64,000 nt of DNA from Ephemerocybe angulata (lineage: Eukaryota; Basidiomycota; Agaricomycetes; Agaricales; Psathyrellaceae), in NCBI GenBank assembly GCA_013368325.1, contig JAACJK010000057.1, positions 496,001-560,000 on the forward strand. The letters are read 5' to 3'. The notes below the pieces were generated by a model. That model worked only from the letters and a program-made list of their open reading frames with translations, did not search any database and was not told the DNA's origin. The position numbers and the translations under genes were made by a program. How positions within the stretch are numbered: position 1 is the first letter of the stretch; the number at the start of each line of letters is the position of its first letter. Positions 58,062 through 64,000 of the stretch are shown here, piece after piece.

Positions 58062-60435
58062 ATGTCCGACAAACTGAGTTCAAGGTGAGTAACTAAGTAA
58101 TCGAATGGAACTATGCTAAATTCTGGGCAGATTCTCAAAGGTCTTCAAAGAACTTCCCCCAGAGGCTCAGCAAACGTTGCTGGAGAAGAGCCTCTCCGAT
58201 GTGCTCGACCAGCTGCCCCCAGATGTCGCGAAAAAGGGTGAGTAGTAACGATATAGATGCTTAGACACCCGAAGCTTGATATACAACCCAGTCTACTCCT
58301 CGGCGCTAAAGGTCCAGACAAAGCACCAGGATGTTCCAAAACTCGACCTCAGGGGCAAGCGGAAGCAAGTCAACGCCATGGTCGACCTGTTCACCCGCGA
58401 GAGCAAGATGTCGATGTTCGGGGAGCGTACGCGGCGAGAGGAGGTCGTGTCGGAGATCATGGAGACGCTTACTGGATGGCTGGGGGACGTCTGGAGCGCC
58501 TTTTACGAGCACAGAGTCCAGTACTCGACGGCGCACCACTGTCTTTTGTATGTGGCGGAAGTGTTGAACCAGTTGGAAGCGGCTCCGAGTCCAGCAGGGT
58601 GCGTCGTGCGTCTACTCTGCCTTGCTCTGTGAACTGACGCCGATCCAGATGCAAATGCGAACTCATGAACATGCCGGTACGCGTCACGATCAAAGACAAG
58701 ACAGGCGCCTGTATGACGAAGCTGCGCGTCCGGGGCCCCCAAAATGTGGACAGGATCTTGCTGTGGATATGGCGGGACTTGCTCGTGTGCACGCTCGCAA
58801 GAAACCTGAACGACGATCGGAAACGGGTCGTCGATATCCTGCAGGACCTCGAGGGCACCTACGGCTTCCCCGTTCTCGAGCGGCTGTTGCGTGGTGGAAG
58901 AAAGACCGAGCACGAAGAGGACGAGGACGAGGAAGACATTTTTCTCGAGGATGAGACCTACTCGGATCGGGAAGACTCTGACGAGGACGGGGGCATCCTC
59001 TCGTACATGTTCCGCCGGACCGACTTTACGGGCTCGCACTGGAAAGGCAAGTTCAAGAAAGAATCGGACACGCTGCGCACGATCGTGGAGGACTTTCTCT
59101 TTGACATCTTTTCCATCGCACCGGGGCTCGATCTCTACGACTCCATCATCGAGGTCTCGCTCAACCCGACCCAAAGCTCGCTGCGCGCGTCAGGGATTCT
59201 GTCCGAAGTTGCAGGGAACTCGTCGGACACGCTAGCCGGTGCGCTACAGGTTGAGGCGTCCAAGAACAGTGCATCGCGCATTGTGTCCCTGCTCGACCAG
59301 CACGCGCACCTCCTGCGCCCGCGCGACACCACCCTCCTGCAGTGCGCCGCAGGTGTGCTCGGGCAGTCGCCCTTCCACGCTCGCGGGCTTGCGCTTCTCG
59401 AGGCGGGGCTCCAAGAAACCTTGGTGACGATTCAGATGGCGGTGCGGCATGCGTTTGTGCATATCGAGGAGCCCGAGCACCGCCGGGAGCTGCAGGAGAT
59501 CGTGAAGCTGCGCGTGGGCTCGCAGGCGCGGCGCGACCGCATTGAGGCGTGGGCGCAGGCGATCATGGCGTCCTCGTCGAACGGGATGAACCATATGGCG
59601 CTCGCTGCCATGATGTTCGGTATACCTATGATGCCTGGGCTCCCTGGGCTGCCTCCGATGCCTGGCATGCTCGACGATGTGGGCGACGAGCAAGATTTAA
59701 TGGGCTTCATGGACTTTGAGGGAGGGGCCGACGCGGATATGGAGGAGCTCAGGGAGGAGTTCAGGCCGAAGTTGAAGCAGAGGTTTGAGGGTTGGACAGA
59801 GCTTGCGACAGTCATGAAGGGAGGTGGTCCCCTGGCTGCGAAGGCGTATGTGAAGGCGATTGAAATCATGCCCTTCTTCCGTGCGACAGACGTCGTAAAC
59901 GAGATGGTCAATAGGTGCGTTTAAGACTTCGTAGACCTCGTCTGTGATATGGCTCATGAGCTCACCTTCTTTTCTGTTGCACAGACTCAGTGATCGACCT
60001 GGAAAAGGTTTTGTCTGCGATGCCTTGGAATCCGTCTCCGCCTTCTGCAAAACGCAGCGCAAAAGGATCAACACGGCTCGGAAGGAGAAAGAAAGGCAAG
60101 CCGCAAAGGCCAGCAAAAGTGCGACCCCTTCGACCCCAGGGACTCCAGGTACACCCGCAGGCACCGCTTCTCCCAGCACCACCGCAGGTGCAGGTCCTTC
60201 TACTGCTCCTGCCCCGCCCCCAGCCGCTCCTCAAGCACCTGCTTCGCCACCCGCAGCGACGCCTTCCCCCTTCTTTTCGTTCTCTCTTCCCTTCTCGTTT
60301 GGTTCAACACCTGCGACTTCACCCGGCGCTGGGCCGAGCACGAGCACACATGCTGCGCCACCTCAGCCCCCGACACCTGTACCGGCGCCTGAATCGCCGT
60401 TTAGAGTCTTTGAGGGCATGGAGGACGTAGACTGA
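58062..60435 (+). CDS. Conserved unknown protein, helical, with Pro/Thr-rich tail
   Basis: I cannot name the family. Exons are inferred: MSDKLSS joins RFSKVFKELPPEAQQTLLEK and LDQLPPDVAKK. Then come VYSSALKVQTKHQDVPKLDL, RESKMSMFGERTRREEVVS and HHCLLYVAEVLNQLE. The long next exon starts CKCELMNMPVRVTIKDKTGA and has an acidic linker (EHEEDEDEEDIFLEDE). After that come helical stretches (LLQCAAGVLGQSPFHARGLA; ETLVTIQMAVRHAFVHIEE), a Met/Pro/Gly segment (MMPGLPGLPPMPGM) and RPKLKQRFEGWTELATVM. The last exon reads LSDRPGKGFVCDALESV, a Lys-rich helix, then a Pro/Ala/Thr/Ser tail ending FRVFEGMEDVD. There is no signal peptide or TM segment. It appears cytosolic or nuclear. Confidence 0.75.
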
Positions 60436-60940
60436 GCTACGCTCCTGCCCCCGTCCTCCTACCCTGAACGACTATTCCAAGTTCAACTGATCCATGCATT
60501 ATCCGAGAATTTCTACGCATCTTCAATCACTGTAGCATATCGCATTCGCGTTTACCTTTAACGCCAACTCTTCGATCAAGAGTTTACTTCAGATTCATAG
60601 AACCCATTAATCTTGGCGTCTTAACCTCCAGCTTGGGCTGAGGCCGGTAATGTACAAAGCAATTTAATGTTTCTAGAACCTCCTGTGGTGTTAATTACAG
60701 ACACCTAGACCGAGCACGACTCGGAAGTGACATCTTTGCCCTGAACACGGGTTGTTTGGCAGAGTACGTTTGTCTTAAACACCGACTTGTCTCAAACAAC
60801 GTTATCCAAATGCACCATTTGCGCCCAGATCATTCTCTCGTCTCTCTCCCATCCATCTTTGACAGCGAGGAAAGTATTAAACCCCCACCATCGATAGTAT
60901 TCCGGCAATCACTTCGTTGCATAGTTCTCTATCGCTTGCG
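60436..60940. other. Intergenic region upstream of F-box paralog 4
   Basis: It contains the 3' flank of the previous gene and, from about 60740, the promoter shared with the left arm of the inverted duplication (TTTGGCAGAGTACG). TATTAAACCCCCAC near 60874 may be the core promoter. Confidence 0.4.
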
Positions 60941-63026
60941 ATGGACAATCCACATCCTGAAGACGAGAAATCTCGAGCCTGTGCCCTCCTAGAGCAACCC
61001 GAGATCATCGACCTCATCTTCAAGTACTTCGTACCTGTACATCTTCATCCCCAAGGCCAAGGGGCACCTATTCCCCAGCTCCAGCTCCGCGCGGGGTGGA
61101 GGAAAGAGCTTCTAAAACTTGCCCTCGTCTGCAAAGCCTTCCACGGTCCAGCTATAGACTGTCTCTGGAGTCGCTTAGATAGTTTGACACCGCTTTTCAA
61201 GCTTCTCCCTGGTCTGCGAGCTATAAATGGGTCCTACGTGAGCTCCTCGTCTCCCTGATATCCAGAGATCTTAGGTTGATGTTCAAGTTTTGCAGGTTTT
61301 TCTAGGAAATATATCGCCAAGCGTTGGCGATATCATAGTAGAGGATCCCAAAGTATCAGTATTTCACCGTTGTGCTCGCGCGGTCCGGTCTATTACCTTG
61401 AAAGCTGGAGAGGACAAAACACTACCACTCTCTCTATCTGGTATCGCATGGCTTCGACAGCAGCTCAAAGGGGTCCCATTGATGCCAGGCCTTCGTAGGA
61501 TTTGCTTCAGTGATCCGAGGAGTGACATGGGTCTTTTGCCTTTGGTCCTCTCGCCGTCCCTCGAGACTGTCGAGTTCAACGGTGCTTTCCTCTCTGAAGA
61601 CGGCTTTAACGCATACGCCCTTCCCCTCGTATGCAGTACGGTGCGGTCGATACGGCACCTCTCTTTGCACGACGAGAGAACTGTTTCCCACCCAGCCCTC
61701 TGGGAGTCGCTTGCAACTGAGCTTGCGAAGCATCAATTGCAGAGCCTCACGCTGCGATTTCCCAATAACCCAACCCTCACACCGACTTTCCTTAGCCGAA
61801 TTGGTCGAAACCTCGATCATCTCACGTCTTTGACTCTCGACATACACACTCCTTCTCATGGACCTTCAGCGGAGGAGTCGAGTAAAGTCCTATTCCCCTC
61901 CTTAACGACTCTGGAACTCGTTAACCGATCCAACTGCAACGTGTGTCAATGTTATCCTCGGTCCCTCCTCCAGAAAGCCACTTCGATGTCGTTCCATTTG
62001 TCAACCGACGCCTTAGAAGACGACACATTTGCAGCAACAGTCGAAACTTTGTCGACCGTGCAGCCTCTTCGGGAGGTCAGAATGCACGGAAATTTCACCG
62101 TCTACATGGGGCCTCTCCTCCCATTTCTTCGTACTCTCGATCTGGAGTCATTCAGACTTGAGAATACGCGCATGGGCAGAGTCGAGCACTCTAATCGCCG
62201 AGGAGTAGAGCAGCTGATCGATGCAGCGTATGACGACAATGGCCGGAAACGTAGACGTTATCTTCAAGAGCTCTCTACCCCAGTGACGGTAATGTATGGC
62301 CCAACCGCCTCCCTCAACTCGCTTAGCTCCCTCCTACGCATTGCCCGCCATGCTAAAGGCCTTCAGCGTATCTCGCTTACGCTCGACTCATCTTCATTCG
62401 ACCACGGCGTGTTGGCTTCGATCATCGGCTCCTGGAAATCAGACGCTCCAAGCACCATCCTCCACCTTGACATCTGCGATTGCCACTCGTGGAAAAACAA
62501 ATTTACCCCTGCCAAGTGCAGGGACCTCGCCCGCTTGCTGGATACCATCTTTCCTGACCTGGAGACCCTCACTATGAAAAAGGGTCGGGACCAGAGATGG
62601 GATGCGGAGTGGGAGATGATTGAGGAGTGCAGGCGCATGCGTAAGGCGCTTAGGACCAGTGGTAAGAGTGTGGAGGACTACAGAGCTGTAGAACGAACGT
62701 GGTAGTGGTTGGGTAGCGGGTCTAAATGAGTGTGTGTATGCTAGAGGTTGACTATACTTAATCTGGGCGCTGAGTCGAGGCCCAGATGAAATGTTATACG
62801 ATATAGGGTGCGGGGCGGTCCCATTCAAGTATGATGCGTATCGGTCATTGGTCACTAAGATAAGTTCTCAGTCGGTCCCGGAAATAGGCGCCCGTCGTGG
62901 TGCTTCTATGCAGGATCAGTAGTGCAGTTTCTTGGGCACTCTCTTAGCCCTGAAACTTGTCTGAGCGCGAAACACCACTCTACTTCCTACCTTTCAAGAA
63001 GCTTCTCGGGGCTCAAGAGTAATACA
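60740..63026 (+). repeat. Inverted segmental duplication, right arm
   Basis: Counterpart of 48148-50417 in opposite orientation. It carries the whole F-box gene with 5' and 3' flanks. The aldolase, polyQ and conserved-unknown genes lie between the two arms. Confidence 0.85.
60941..62705 (+). CDS. F-box-like protein, family 2, paralog 4
   Basis: Twin of paralog 3. Exon 1 (60941-61237) starts MDNPHPEDEKSRACALLEQ and reads IIDLIFKYFVPVHLHP, LQLRAGWRKELLKLALVCK, AFHGPAIDCLWSRLDSL and FKLLPGLRAINGSY. Exon 2 (61296-62705) begins VFLGNISPSVGDI and contains IAWLRQQLKGVPLMPGLRRI, MGLLPLVLSPSLETVEF, CNVCQCYPRSLLQKATSM and ARLLDTIFPDLETLTMK, ending YRAVERTW. Compared with paralog 3 it has lost three codons before MGLLP. 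The frame is intact, so it is likely functional. Confidence 0.8.
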
Positions 63027-63214
63027 AGATATCAACGGGCGCGATACAATTACATAGAATGACTCCAACAAACAGTCAAACTAGCGAACTTCGAGCGAAC
63101 TAGCGACGGAGTAGTAGTGAGGCCTAAACCGTTTAATAATTGCAGGTACAAAAGGAAGATGAGAGCCAAAAGGTTGCCAAAGGGATGCATATGAGAACCA
63201 AGCACCTGGAACAC
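62706..63214. other. Convergent 3' region, F-box paralog 4 and MYND copy 2
   Basis: The first 320 bp belong to the inverted duplication. No gene was seen in the rest. Confidence 0.4.
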
Positions 63215-64000
63215 TTACGATGAGTTCAGGCTTCTATAGTACATCTGGGAGCTTTGGACACAGGTCACAAGTATTCCCACCTCTTTCACGAGCTTCAAGT
63301 CAATTCTCTTTCCTCGACACGCTTTCTTGAAGTCCTCGACTGTGAATCGGGGATTGGTTGTAACCACGTTTCCCCAGACCTTGGGGCCAAGTGTTTCTCT
63401 CAACGATTTGATCTTTGCACATACGGCTTTATGAGGGAAGCTTCGATCCCTCCAAGCTTCCGTCTGGCACTAAAGGCAACATATTACATACGTTAAAGAA
63501 GTGGCGTTAAATGAACGGAATTCAATGATGACATACCTTCTTATCGCAGAATCGGATTAGATCGCAGTTGCCGCAGCAGCGCCCCTGGACCATACCTGCC
63601 TTCGCCAGACATGTAATGTTGAGACAGCCTCCTCGACGAGCGATTCTGAGTGCATTGAAGCATTCCTCGAGGGGGTCCTCCAAGCAATCATACCCATCCT
63701 GAGGCCTGTGATTGATGACGGCCAGCATCCTCCACATCTCTTTGAATTCCCCCGCGAAATGGGTTTCTAAGCCAGGGAGCGATAAAATGCTGATCCCCCG
63801 CAGGAGGACAGGTAGTAAAATTTGTTTTGCGCTTGTACCACCCATCATGGCGGCATATGGGTTTATGCCGCCGCTGGAAAGGAGGCCAAGGAAGTTGACG
63901 GTGTAGATTAGCGGAAGCATGAACCCGGAGTCGATGGCTGTCGGGTTCCAACCTGCAGGCCTCTGGTCGTAGAGGTCCATGGCAGCCGACAGCTGCTGGG
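63215..64000 (-). CDS. MYND-type zinc finger protein, copy 2 (5' end outside window)
   Basis: C-terminal part of a paralog of 44147-45782. The upstream exon (open to the window edge) reads AMDLYDQRPAGWNPTAIDSG, QILLPVLLRGISILSLPG, GGCLNITC and CGNCDLIRFCDKK. After an intron (about 63495-63539) the finger closes with CQTEAW and HKAVC. The last exon continues SLRETLGPKVWGNVVT, RIDLKLVKEVGILVTCVQSS and ends SLNSS with TAA at 63215-63217. All MYND Cys/His positions visible in copy 1 are kept. Convergent placement with an F-box gene repeats the arrangement at 44-48 kb in mirror image. Confidence 0.8.

Noticed and set aside
1..64000. CRISPR arrays, transposon ends, rRNA or prophage-like genes
   Set aside because: None was seen; repeats present are coding minisatellites or segmental duplications.

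Overview
The window looks like nuclear DNA from a mushroom-forming basidiomycete (Agaricomycetes). Genes are densely packed and cut by many short introns (about 45-75 nt, GT-AG, often with a CTGAC/CTAAC-like branch site). The encoded families are typical of that group: expanded F-box proteins, MYND-finger proteins, a fungal kinase-like family, and a basidiomycete-type uncharacterised family that I associate with DUF6697 from memory. No transposon, CRISPR array, rRNA or bacterial operon was seen.

Layout. 1-0.7 kb: 3' end of an unknown gene. 0.76-9.7 kb: three minus-strand F-box paralogs (family 1) with one small secreted Lys/His-rich protein gene among them. 10.1-22.9 kb: housekeeping genes, namely the glutaminase subunit of vitamin B6 synthase, an Hrp1-like double-RRM protein, an MFS transporter, an LRRC40-like leucine-rich protein, an unknown protein with a possible zinc finger, and a probable p31comet (MAD2L1BP) homolog. 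23.0-39.8 kb: five paralogs of the DUF6697-like family, two on plus and three on minus, surrounding a NAPE-PLD-like hydrolase, RFC1 and a tRNA-Ala(CGC). 40.5-50.3 kb: a degenerate kinase-like gene, three F-box paralogs of a second family and a MYND protein. 51.7-60.4 kb: fructose-bisphosphate aldolase, a polyQ protein and a conserved unknown protein. 60.9-64.0 kb: a fourth family-2 F-box gene and a second MYND gene that runs off the end.

The main structural theme is inverted segmental duplication around housekeeping genes. The NAPE-PLD promoter plus first exon (28.37-28.73 kb) reappears inverted at 37.69-38.04 kb with its start codon lost, abutting a DUF6697-like gene. That reproduces the neighbour order seen at 24.9-28.5 kb in mirror image. 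A block of about 2.3 kb holding an F-box gene (48.15-50.42 kb) reappears inverted at 60.74-63.03 kb, and the convergent F-box/MYND pairing is reproduced too.

The best candidate for something undescribed is the DUF6697-like array. Its N-termini carry repeated psi-K-x-E (SUMO-consensus) motifs, and three members carry VIDVD/IIDID motifs that resemble SUMO-interacting motifs. Other points of note are a 12-nt and a 6-nt microexon in tandem in the aldolase gene, a GC-AG intron, an in-frame stop in the secreted protein that leaves a coherent repeat tail beyond it, a kinase-like protein lacking the catalytic Asp, and a hexapeptide expansion in one F-box protein. Intron boundaries and products were inferred by eye from reading frame, splice signals and paralog comparison; no database search was possible.
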